Origin: Hybos culiciformis
Lineage: Eukaryota; Arthropoda; Insecta; Diptera; Hybotidae
Direction: 5' to 3'
Assembly: GCA_964007475.1 (NCBI GenBank)
Contig: OZ023275.1
Span: forward strand, 8,659,829 to 8,723,828
DNA: 64,000 nucleotides
Shown one piece after another: positions 1 to 11,500 of the stretch; position 1 is the first letter of the stretch, and each line of letters begins with the position of its first letter. The notes under the pieces were generated by a model. It saw only the letters and a list, made by a program, of their open reading frames with translations. It searched no databases and was not told where the DNA came from. A program made the translations under genes and the position numbers.

Positions 1-3000
1 TATTCTGTGAACAAAAATAAAAAGAAGAAAAACAACAAAAAAATAAAAATAAAGAAAATTAGGTTAGCTCAAGGAATTTTTAAGGTAATTTTTCTTCTTT
101 GATTTTTTTTTTTTTTATGCTATGTGGTACATAAAAGCATGTAAAATTAAAATTTAAGCTTTATAATTAACTTATATACGTTTTGTATTTATATGATTTG
201 GGAAGCAAATTATTAAGTCTATATAATTAGGTACTTGTAAAAAAATAAATAAATAATTAAATATTCGGTAATACACTTGTTTAATGTTATACATATATAT
301 CAATAATATTAAACCAAAAATAATAATTCTAAGAAATTGTCTCAAAAATTGTCCATAATAATAATGTTATACTTTGTTGATAAAATTTTGAAGAAACTGG
401 CTTTGAAGGAAAAACAAAATAAAAATGAAAAGAACTGGGCGAAAATTATATAGTTAAATATATCGTCCTGTTTAGTTATTACCAAGGAATTAAGGTACAC
501 CTTTTGGAAATACACACAAATAAAGGAATTCAACTGACGACGACCGTGAAAAAGTAAGAATATTTAGCAAAGTCCTTATCAGTAAATGGTTCAGTATAGT
601 TGAAAGATGCTACTGAAAACCAATCAACATGACAAGGTCTTCTCTCCTTTTAAATTCAAAAATAAAATAGAGAATATTTAGTGGTCTTCTAATATCAATA
701 TTATCCTGAGATTTTCATAGAAATTTTGCATATACATATGTACATATCAAAATTTTCTCAAGAGAAGTGTTGTTTTTGCAAACAAAAATTTAATGTTTTT
801 TGATTCTATGAATAAAAATATCTATTCTAATATCAAGTACTAGTAGTATACTGTACGGTTTTAGAATGATATCCTCTTGAGATAAATTGGGTACCTATTT
901 ATTACGATGCTGATGACAAAATAACGAAGAAAAATTTTCAATGGTTCTGTTGTATAAGACATGCGAAATGATTAATCATCACAATTTATGGCACATACTA
1001 TACAAATAAATATATATAGTAAATAATGTCGTCAGATATTTACTTTCTTTTGAAGAAGATTAAAAGAAATAATAAGCTTAGAGAATTTAAGGTAAAATAA
1101 TAATAACAATAGTATAATAAAGGCTATTAAACAAAATTGTTTTTAGGCTCACTACAGGCTTATTCCGATTAATAAAATTTATTCAGAAACATTCGCCCAT
1201 TCTACATATTGTTTTCATAATTTTTAATCGAAAGTAATCTATAAATAAAAATAAACTTCAAAATTTTAATATTAACATGTAATAAAAACTAATTTTAAAT
1301 ACTAAATTCAAGATACCTGTACAATTTAACTATTTTCGTTGCAATGAAAAAATTCCGTTGATGCAAATGCAAAGCACAGTGAAGATTTAAAGATTTTTTG
1401 ACGGCAACGTCAAATGGCCTATAGCAGTAAATTTTTATGATAATTAACTAAAAAAACAAACAATGGACCTTTGAAAAAATAATTTTACGTCAAATTTTCT
1501 TTTCGTTTTCTTTTCTTATATATAGGCTAAAAATTACATAATATAACTTTTATGGACTATACAACTTTTATATGAAACCTAAGAAAATTCCAAAAATTTT
1601 GGACAATATGAAAATAGGAGTGTGCTGTTTTAAATTTTCATTAGTTTTCAAATTGAACTTTTAATCTTTAACTTCTACAGATTTTTAATTTTTTACCTTA
1701 TTACAATATTATAAAGAAAACAAAAAACTTTGAAACATAAAAGCACTTTGTCCATCATTATTATTTTAATTGTAAATTAGTAATATATAACTTCTTGAAT
1801 TCTTTTTGTTACCATTATTTTTCCAGTCGCGACATAAAACTTGCAATTAAAAAAATAAAATAAAATAAAATTAAAATATAAGACAGTATAACTTTCCAAC
1901 AATTTTTAAACTTTTCCGTTTTTTAAATTTCTTTAAATATAATTCTTGCTGTGCAGCAGGATGTCTGAGGTTTATTTTTTTCCCATTTTATATTACGAGA
2001 AAAATCTGTCTAGGCTCTGTGCCAATAAAAAAAAGTTTAATTTTTGTTTTTTTGCTATAGTATATTTTTTTTTGGGCATTATACTGTACTTAATAAGTCT
2101 GTAATTATAGTAATGATTTCTAAAATATACTCATGTCAATATGTTATGTAAAAATGCAATTATAAAGAAAATTGTAAGTCTATATTTTATTTAAAAAATA
2201 CTTGTAAGCTGAATTTTCTTTTTATTTACCAACTGTTAACGTAGTATATCCAATGAATCAATCTTCATACACCTTTATTACACTTTCTGTAAATATGATT
2301 CGTGATAGATTGTACCGTTGGTGTTGACTAAGGATACCAAATTTTAGAATTTATAGTCAATGATTTTACTAAACCTTATTTTGACAGATTTTATATTGCT
2401 TAGACAAAATTAAATGAAATTTTAATATTTTAAAGTGAAATTTATACAAAAAAAGAGTGTTGCAAATCATATTGTTAACCAATCGATTAGATTTTATAAA
2501 TTTTCTCCGATAATTTTTAAAAACCAAAAAGTGTGTAAAATTTGTATTAAATCTTTTTTGAAACTATTTTCATGGAATTAAAATAATTGCAAATTTTACT
2601 CTTTTATGGCGATTTATTTGAAGTGAAAACTAATTGTTCTTTGTAAAATTGTTTGGTTGAAAATATAATTAATTAAAAAAAATATATCTTTATAGTTCCT
2701 AGGATTAATAATTAAGCCTAATTTCCATAAATTTAACTTACAGAAAGCTTGAAAAAATATCTTTCGTGAAATAATTGACCCTTCAATAGGTCTAAAACCT
2801 TTTTTTTTTGTTTCGTTGGTTTAAATTTATTTAATAATAGAGATGAACAAATCCGTGTTTATGCTTCTGCACTTTGTTTTGTATTAATTAAAATTAGGAC
2901 AAAAATGTTGTAATAATTATTTCTGTTCCCATGTATGAAATACTTATTTTGTATGAACAATAAATATTATTGTTGTCGATTATTTTTGACATCTTTGATT

Positions 3001-4256
3001 CAAGGAACTACACAAAATTCGAAACTTTCAACTTTTGTTTTTGTAATTAATTCCATCAATAATCTCGCCTTCTTTATATTTTGTTGGTCAAATCTTCCTG
3101 CTCTACTAACTAAAGTCCTGAATTACACGAATAATGTGGAATAATGGAAGTATTAATGTGTTTATTGTATTTAAAGTTGTACAAATAGTTGTATAATAGT
3201 ATCAATATAACACTGTTTTAAAAATAATTGCAAATTGCTATTCTTTTTATTATTATAATGAAAATATAAAATGTATCTTCATTTAAAAAGTAGTATAAGA
3301 TTGATTAAGAAAAAAAAAAGTTGAAGAAAATAAATTTCATTGTATGTAGGTTGGTAACTTATTATAACTCAGAATGTGATTATTTTCTAATATGCTTCTA
3401 TGAGTTGCAACATATAATTATAGTTACAAACTTATTTAATAAAGTAATGTTCACGTATTTTATAAGTTATTTCATTCTTCCAATATAATTATTGATATAA
3501 AGTTACACCCATAAAAATAATTGAATTAAAAATTAATTCATTTTATGTGTTTAGTGAAAATTAACGTTAATGTACATAGGTAGCTGTAAGTTCATATACT
3601 GTTAGTTTTATTTTTTATTTTTTATTAATGTATGTTTTACACAATGCAGGTATCCTTATCCTTAGGTATACTATATACTCTTTAATTTACGAAAAAGTTT
3701 TATTATTTATCATTAAAACTTTTAAATCATCTTTAGTTTTTTATTTTAATATTATATCTTTATTTAAGACTTTGTGGTACGCAAAAAAATTTATAGCGTA
3801 GGTGGTAGTTGGAAGAAAATTAATACAAAAAATAATCTCTCGTATGTTTCATTCGTCATTTTAAGGCTGCCTTCAAATGCTACCTTAGCAAATCGAAAAT
3901 TCTATTATCCTTACCAAATTTTGAAAAAATCATTCAAACTAAAATAAGTAAGTTATTAATGTATTCAAATAATATTACTATATATAGAAGTATGTGTATA
4001 TTGTACATGTTATATCTATACAAATTTAATATGTTTAAGTAGAATTTTTCATTTGGGTACACAACAATTTTTAATATATTTGATACATTAATCATAGCTT
4101 TTGTACAGAATCACATTTAACAATATTTTTTTGAATAAGTTAGTAACGGGTGTAAGAGTACATTTATTTCAATATTTTAAACATTGTGACTATTTTCCAG
4201 TATAAATATACACATTATATAGATTATGTTTAATAAATGGATTTAAATTCACTTAC
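1..4256. other. AT-rich non-coding DNA downstream of the wge-like exons
   Basis: The GTAAGT donor at 4256 makes the adjoining part an intron on the minus strand. No BAH-type exon is recognisable down to position 1, so the gene's 3' exons are probably outside the window. Short open stretches after possible acceptors occur at 612-530, ~1985-1860 and 3117-3000 (minus), none convincing. The rest is simple AT-rich sequence with A and T runs. Confidence 0.6.
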
Positions 4257-4874
4257 CACTTAAATCATGATGACTTTGATGAGTCTGCTGATGTTGCTGA
4301 TGTTGTTGAATGTTAGGAGCACAAAACGCACTTTGCGATCCTCCCAATGAAGAACCCGAAACAGAAGATGCCATAATAGGCCCTTGAGGAAGATAGCTTG
4401 ATTGACTAGGGGGTGGCATATGATATTGTATGCTTGATGGAGATTCACATCGACCAGATTGAGGCTGCATTCCAGATTGTTGCGGAAAATGATGCATGTG
4501 ATGTTGTAAATGCCCATTATCTGAATGTTGGTATTGATATTGCACATTATCGTAAGTTGGAATTGCACTAGCATAGTGATTCATATGAGGATTAGGTAAC
4601 TGAGTCGGAGGATATAAATGAGAAGTACTTTCCACTGAATGTTGCTGAGGATGGTGGTGATGATGATGTACAGATTGTTGTATTGGGTGATGAGGATGAT
4701 TTTGGGGTCCATAAACGTTCGACTGCATATGTGATATTTGTTGCTGTGGAGGATGTGATTGCTGCTGTTGATGTTGGTGTTGCTGTGTATGTTGATGTTG
4801 ATGTTGCTGACTTTGGCTTGCGTTTATAGAAGCGGGTACAGGTTGTGCTGATGTTAACTGATTATTCAGTTGTA
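4257..4874 (-). CDS. wge: His/Gln-rich coding exon of the wge-like gene
   Basis: This 618-bp exon starts after TTTTAATCTTAG (AG 4876-4875) and ends at AGTG|GTAAGT. It begins with two bases of a split codon and ends with one, so it is phase 1 at both sides and divisible by three: it could be skipped without shifting the frame. The translation is about 206 residues of low complexity. It has alternating QH/QQ runs near the start (codons around 4830-4740), a six-His run near 4660, then Pro/Ser/Gln/His-rich sequence and a final HQQHQQTHQSHHD segment. No folded domain is visible. Such His/Gln tracts are common in insect nuclear regulators, where they often drive condensation, but a function here is inference. 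An overlapping 104-codon frame on the same strand is a shadow. Confidence 0.8.
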
Positions 4875-7800
4875 CTAAGATTAAAATAAACATTTATTAA
4901 TTATAAAAATATAATGTATTAAAATTTATTAATTAAAATAACTCATTGTATTATATGCTTGATGTTGATGTTGACTCAAAAATTAAAACTAACAACTCAC
5001 CTTCTGAATTTCCGGATGAATTTGGTGGCAACATATTTGATAATGCCCCTAACGGAGTATAAGATTTAGGTGGTGGTTCAATCGAATTTGGGCGTAAGAC
5101 TCTTTCCTCAGTTACACTAGATTGAACACGATATTGCATCTTACAATATGATTCTTGACTCGATCCTGTTGAAGAATTGACATAAACTCCAGTTATTGTA
5201 ACATCAGTATCTTGTACAATTACGACACTGGATGAAGTCGGTCGACTTGATGTATCTTTTGTTTCTTTAGTGTCCTTGCCGTCATCAGAAGTAACAGAGC
5301 TACCTGTAGTCTCTTTCTTAGTTTCTTTAGTTTTTTTGACTACAGGAGAAGATGGTTTGTCTTTTTTCTTTTTCTCATCTAAGCTGTCTGAACTGGACAT
5401 TTCAAGATTTAAATTTCGGTCGAGATGACCTTCCAACTCATAAGTAGCAGCCACAATTGCAGATGCATTTAGACCTGCAATACGTTTCCGAGCTAAACCT
5501 TTTAACGTTTGCAAATATTCATCCTTATGCTTTCGTTTTTTATACACTAATTTCTTTTTCTTAGGTTTCTCCACATTTTTCATCTTTTTGTCATCTGACT
5601 CGTTATCACTATTAACTTTTTTCTTCTTTGGCTTCTTTATTTTCAAAAGTTTCTTTTTTATCTTAAGTCTTGCTTTAATTAGCTTAGCTTTCTGCAGTTT
5701 TCGTTTTTTCGTTTTCAATTTTCTTGCGTCAATTTCTCCTTTATACGATACATCACTTTCATTAGCACTTTCAAAACTAGAGCAATCGTTGAAATCCCAA
5801 TGTTTACCCATTCCACGGAGACCCGGAACATTTCGAAGTTCTCTTTTTGTTTCAACTTCTTCTTCCTCTTCTTCCTCATCTTCAGACTCTTCAACTACTT
5901 GCTTAATCTCTGGTTTTGACTCTTTTACCATTAGTAAGGACTCTCTGATAGCTCTCGACAAAGCCTTTTTCTCATTCTTTTCATCCTCAGAACTTTCTCC
6001 GGATTGAATTGTTCGAATTTTAGGGATTTGCATTGTTTTAGATAGTCCTAATTCATGCGCTGTTCGAGATTCATTTTCATACAAACATTGAACTTTTGCC
6101 AATGCATTTAATGATGCCATTCTATGACGTTTTTGAACAAAAACTACTTTTTTCCTTTTTTTTAATGAAGGCTCATTTTCAGAATCACTTTCACTTGCAG
6201 ATATTTTAGACTTCAATATTTTCTTTTTTGGTGGAACTACTTTCTTTGGTGGTCGCCCCTTTTTAATGTTAGCTGATTTTTTTGTTTCCAATTTCATTGC
6301 TGGTGTAGTTTCTTCGTCAATAGCAAGAGGATCTTTCTCTGATACTAATAGATTCAGTGTTTTTACTTCACTTAATTGCGAATCTTCTGTTTTAGGCTTT
6401 TCCAAATTTGACTGAGTTGGAGTGCAACTCTCTTTTTCTGAACTTATTTTGAAAATATCGGTTTTTTTCTTAGTCAAAGCTTCTAATAAATTCATTTTGA
6501 TATTCTCTTCTGTTTCAGATTCACTTTTGAAGTCGTATATATCCAGTTGTGAAGATTTATTCGTTTCTTTAGCTGACGTATTTTCATTTTTTTTTTCAGT
6601 CAATTTTTTTTGTACAACTGGAGTACTTTTTATTTCAGCCGATTTTCCTTTTACTTTAAAAGCACTAACGTACTTCTTTTGGAGTAGCTCTTTGGCTGCT
6701 TGAAATTTTGGAATCTTAGATGTGAGACCAAGTTTGGTTGTTTTTGATTGCACACTAAATTTTTCAAAATCATCTTTTTGAATTCCCCCTGAGGAAACGG
6801 AAGATATTGGTTCATTCTTATTGAGTGCAGAAGTCATGTTTGTACGATTGTCTTCTCCAATATCTTGTTTATCATGAGCCTTAACGTCGACATTTTCCTG
6901 TATAGTATTTTGCCCAGGATCATTTCCAATAGTGTTTTCTACTTTTTTACTTCTTATTTCCTGGCGCTCGTTTTCTCTGGTCGACAAACATGATTCAATT
7001 TTATTTGTATTTTTATCTTTCTGCTTTTCAGACCGTTTGGGAGAATTTTCCACAGAAACAGTTTTCATTTTACTTGTGATGTTATTTTTATTTTCTCCTG
7101 CTATAAATAAATGTTTTTCGTCCAACATTATCAACGAGCCTTTGTCAATTTTAGCTGAACTATTCTTTATTTCTTCTTTTTTTGATTTTTCTTTAACTTC
7201 TGCATCTTTACTTCCTTTATTTGTGGTATTTTTTTCATCAAATTTGCTTATCTCACTTTCGGTTACTTTAAACAAATTTGCTGAAGATGAAGATTTATTC
7301 GAATTTTTCTTTCCAGAGTTTTCAGATGAACTGACATTGGTCTGAGGTAAAACTGATATTTTTGATTTATTTTTGACTATGGAATTATCAATGTCTGCAG
7401 CATTAGGAGCATTCCTTTTCGAACACATTGTGGTAATTTTGCTTGTTGATTTCTTTGAAAAATTGTTGTCATCTTCCAATTGCAGTTCAACTTCTTGGTC
7501 ATTTGAGATTGAATTTTTTACTTCCGTACTGATTTTGCACAAAACATTTTGTTTCAAATCTTCTTTTGTTCCCTTTTTAGTGTTTTTGCTTATTTCTAAA
7601 TTACTATCTGCCAAAGTAGTTTCGGTTTTCTTATCCGACTCGTCAGATATTTCAATTTTTTTAGTTTTTTGATTATTTTCAGATTTTTTGTTATTTAATT
7701 TTTTACAAATATCTAATTCTGGTATAACGCCAGTATCATAAATTAAATCACATTTGTCACTTGATGGGCCGTCATCAATTGCGTTAGCAGCAATAATTTT

Positions 7801-8573
7801 TTGAACTTTTTTGCTGGTTATTTTTACTAAATCTGATACCAAATTTTTGCTGCAAACTTTCTCAGTAATGTTTTTTGATCGCTTTGGCGTTAAATCCTTG
7901 TTTTTATTAATTTTATCAAATTGATCTCTTTTATTTGGTGCTAATTTCAAATCTTGCTGAGTCTCTTCTTTAGATGTGCTCGTTTTTCGCTCTTTCGCTG
8001 GTGCAGGTTCTTCAATTTTTGTTTCACCAATAAATTTTTGAAAAAATGGCCCGGGTGAAATTTTGGCAGCACGATATTTTGTTTTCACATTCTCAGATAT
8101 TGAACAATCAACAATTTTTTCCTCAGTTAGAAAATTAGGAAAACCAGTTATTTTTATGTCGAGATTTTTCAGCATCTTATTAATAGCTTTGTTTTTTTCG
8201 ACTTTTTTCCCCTGAGCAGGCTTTTTCGCTGTGTTTCTTGTACCTTGCGATTCAATTTTCGAATCTGCTGGCACACGCTTGGAACTCTTTGCCAATGTCA
8301 TATTTTTCGTAAGATGTTCTTTCAGTGTTTTTGATACCCCAACCAGTTTTGCAGCAAGAGAAGATTTTTTGGCGGGAAGATTTTTCAAAACTTTATCTGA
8401 ACTTGTGCCCGGCTCATTCAGACTAGACTGCGATGTTAAAGCTGTTAATCGCGATTTCTTTTTTTCTTCAGATTTCACTTTTTTTGGTGATAATTTTGCA
8501 CAATTTTTGTTCACTTTTGTAGCTGATGTTGCCATTGACGTTGCTTGTGATTTTTTTGTTGCACCCATAATAT
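4257..8573 (-). CDS. wge: winged eye-like chromatin protein, two internal coding exons (partial gene)
   Basis: Two exons are joined here: 8573-5001 (3573 bp) and 4874-4257 (618 bp). The first follows a TTTATTTTCAG acceptor (AG at 8575-8574) and ends at a GTGAGT donor (5000-4995); the second ends at a GTAAGT donor (4256-4251). The frame stays open across the junction, where G+TA makes a Val codon. Counting from the first ATG (8568), residues ~1-750 are a Lys/Ser/Glu-rich disordered stretch. An AT-hook (GRPPKK) follows near 770, then the block RHRMASLNALAKVQCLYENE near 815-834, an acid run near 895-905, a Gly/Trp block (GLRGMGKHWDFND) near 915, a lysine-rich stretch, the block GLNASAIVAATYELEG near 1025-1040, and DTDVTITGVYVN near 1120. 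These blocks recall insect winged eye, the relative of vertebrate BAHCC1 and TNRC18, a nuclear AT-hook/BAH protein acting in chromatin silencing. That identification is from memory. The C-terminal BAH domain is not in these exons. Because the upstream intron is also phase 1 and the frame is open 5' of the ATG, M8568 may not be the real start. Confidence 0.72.
4875..5000 (-). other. 126-bp phase-1 intron in the wge-like gene
   Basis: The donor is CAGAAG|GTGAGT and the acceptor ATTTTAATCTTAG|TACAAC, read on the minus strand. It is AT-rich and short, and joining its flanks restores one open frame (Ser-Glu-Val-Gln-Leu). Reading straight through the donor instead gives a short tail and a stop inside the intron at about 4951, which supports splicing. 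Confidence 0.8.
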
Positions 8574-11500
8574 CTGAAAATAAAAAAAAGTTGAATTAGT
8601 GATTTTATATAAACAACATGTGAAGTATATCATATTGAATTCATTTTACAGCGCATATTTCGATAAAATTATTTTCACATGCTAAATCCTCTAAAACAAC
8701 TTCAAGTATAAAAAAGAAAAAAAAACATTTTGGACATTTTTGTGTGTTTTTTGCCGTATAGTTAGTCCAAAGAAATTTCAAAAATAGTTTAAGGATATGA
8801 ATAGAAAAATTTTTTGAAAAGTTAAATTTTCTAAAACAAACAAATTTCGACCTTGACCTTAATAAAAAAAAAAGGATAATACACTATGATTCTGTTTTTC
8901 TATTTACAAACACAATACACAGTTGGTGTAGTTTAAAGCTCTTGTTACAACAAGTACATTTTATTTTGATATTGTTTTAGCAACAATTCCCATTTAAGGT
9001 TAATTATTAATTGTTTCTATGAAATGAATAGCTAAATATAAAATTTTGACTAAAACAACATTTTTTCCCTTGAAAAGATTAAGCTGCCATACACTGACTG
9101 TATGATGTTTAGCATTATGTGTTTCCTGAATATACATGCGTTATTATTATAAATCTAAATACTTACATATTTAATTGTATGTATATTTATTACCGTTTTT
9201 AACTCGGATGTTTTTCCTTAACATAAATAAATATAATCAACAGAAATGAATAAATAGATAATTTTATGTATCTGAAAGGTAGAAATAGGTATTACAGATG
9301 TACAATAGTACTTGGGCATGTTTTTTTTTTATATATACTTAAACATTTACTGATGACATTTTACAACAATTTACATGAAAAGAGTTATAAGTGTGATTAC
9401 ACAATGTCACGTTATTTAAAAATCTTTGCCAAAGTTCTTGGAAGCACAGAACATTTATGTGGTTCAAAAATGTTGAATTGAATTGAAAAAAAAGTAGTTA
9501 GTATAAAAGAAAACAAATATTCGAAATGACAAACTAGGATTTCTTTTGTACAACGTTAAAATTTCCTGTAGGATTTAAGATTGATTATGAGATTTTGATG
9601 GAATCTAAAAAATTTTTTTACAATAATGTTGTATAAAATTGTATACTTAAATTGTCTAAAGTAATAAATACAAATACGGAGTTCTATGCAATTCTATTAA
9701 TTCTATTGAGTCTGTATTAGTTGTATGAAAATTCAATATATTGAGATAATTAATTTTTGAGAAAACTTGAAATTCAAACTTAAAATACTTAAAATTTTTT
9801 TGAAATTTTTATTTTCACGTTTAATTAAGATCACATTATATTGGGCATCATAATCTTTAACAGTAAATTTAAGCTTCAAAATCATTACATAACCTGCATT
9901 AGGCAGCAAGGATGAAGCTTTCTTTTATTTTTAAACACTTTTGGAAAAAGAAATATAAATAAATAAATAAAATCAATTAAAGTCTTTTGTATACAAACAA
10001 AAAATTTATCTCTTTTTATATAAATTAAGAAAAATCTGATAAAAAATATCTTTTTTATCTGCATATACACATAACCCAAAATAAACGGCAAAGATTTTAC
10101 ATAAATTTATATATTTATCCGAAAAAATAAAAGCTGAAAGCAACTAAGTGGTTATTTATAGTAGAAGATTGAAGGCTTATTTTGGAAATTGAAATTTTTT
10201 TAAGAACAAAATTATCACATTATATAGAAATAAAAAACTTTAACAATATACTTATTAAATATATAAGTTTCTTAATATATTTTATTATGTATAATTCTTT
10301 AAAAATGAATATTTAATTCTTCATAAAAATCTAACCGGAAAAAAATTTAAAACTTATATTTAAGAGGGGCCCAATTTTCGAGTTTTTTTTTTTTCACTTG
10401 TTCAAAATTAAGATTTAAATATTTATAAAGTTGAATGTAATTTACTTAACATCTCATCATTTTATATAAAATTATAATTGAAAAATAATTAACTCTGAGT
10501 GACATACAAATTTACCTCGGAGGAAACCATTCTAAAAATCTTTTTTGCCACTTTGAATTTATATATACATATATATTTATAATATTTCTGCAAACAAAAC
10601 CACTGAAAGCTATTCATCATTGTCATTTTCATTAAAATAATCCTCATCATTATTATCACATAAATATTTCTCTATTTTTTTTTTTTTTTTGCTAATATGT
10701 ATAAACATACATAAATATTATTTTCCCATCCGTCTCTTCATCTTTGAAAAAAAAAAAAAGTTTTCTAACTTTATAAGTAAAAAATTTAATATTAAGGAAA
10801 TTTATAATGAAAATAATATATTACATATATTATATTTGTTTGGAAAAGAAAATTAATAGAATTTATATAAAAAGTTAGTGAAATCATTTATTTGAATGTA
10901 GTATATGTTGAACATACAGCCTAATATTATATGTATATCTACAGTACATAACATTTTGTACTTATTATACAATTGTCTAAAAGAATAATTAAGTATAAAT
11001 TGTAATTATGTAGTTTTGGAGCTGCTCATATAAAGATAGTGATAATAATTAAATAAGTTTATAATGCACTTTCAAATTGTATTTGCTCGGTGCAGAAAGA
11101 CTAAGAACATCAGCAGATATTAATAATTTCATAACAAATCTGAGCTCCAAATAATATAAGAAAACTCAGTGATAATATTTAACAACCTGTTCGAATACCT
11201 TTAAACAAGTCAAATTCGTTCAAATTGTTTAAAATTTTTGTAAATGTTCTAAATAATTATTTTTAGCAAATAGTTTATGCAAACAGGCCACAAATAAATT
11301 GTAAATTTTATTTTAATATAGTCAAAACAGAAAAACATATTATTTTATGATGATAATAAATTAATATCTCCCCTATTAAGAAAATATTTACATAACACAA
11401 AATTAATCAATTTACAAAAAAAATCAAATTACATAAAAAATATTAAAAATTTCAATAAATCCATAATATTTAATTTTTTATTTTTTTTTGCATATATGTA

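Noticed and set aside
530..612. Minus-strand segment behind a GGTTTTCAG acceptor, in the right phase to follow the exon ending at 4257, with 26 codons and a stop.
   Set aside because: It shows no BAH-like or other conserved sequence and is too short to be told from chance.
1860..1985. Minus-strand frame reading HPAAQQELYLKKFKKRK after a CCTCAG.
   Set aside because: Short, with a poor polypyrimidine tract and the wrong phase for the neighbouring donor.
2765..2830. Small minus-strand exon candidate between a TTTTAG and a GTAAGT donor at about 2750.
   Set aside because: The acceptor lacks a pyrimidine tract (A-rich before it) and the 17-residue product is not recognisable.
4260..4574. 104-codon frame within the His/Gln exon on the same strand.
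   Set aside because: Shifted-frame shadow; the splice phases support only the His/Gln frame.
5588..6007. Plus-strand Ser/Phe-rich ORFs opposite the wge-like exon (also at 6422, 6932, 7373 and 8231).
   Set aside because: They are antisense shadows of the Lys/Glu/Ser-rich coding strand.
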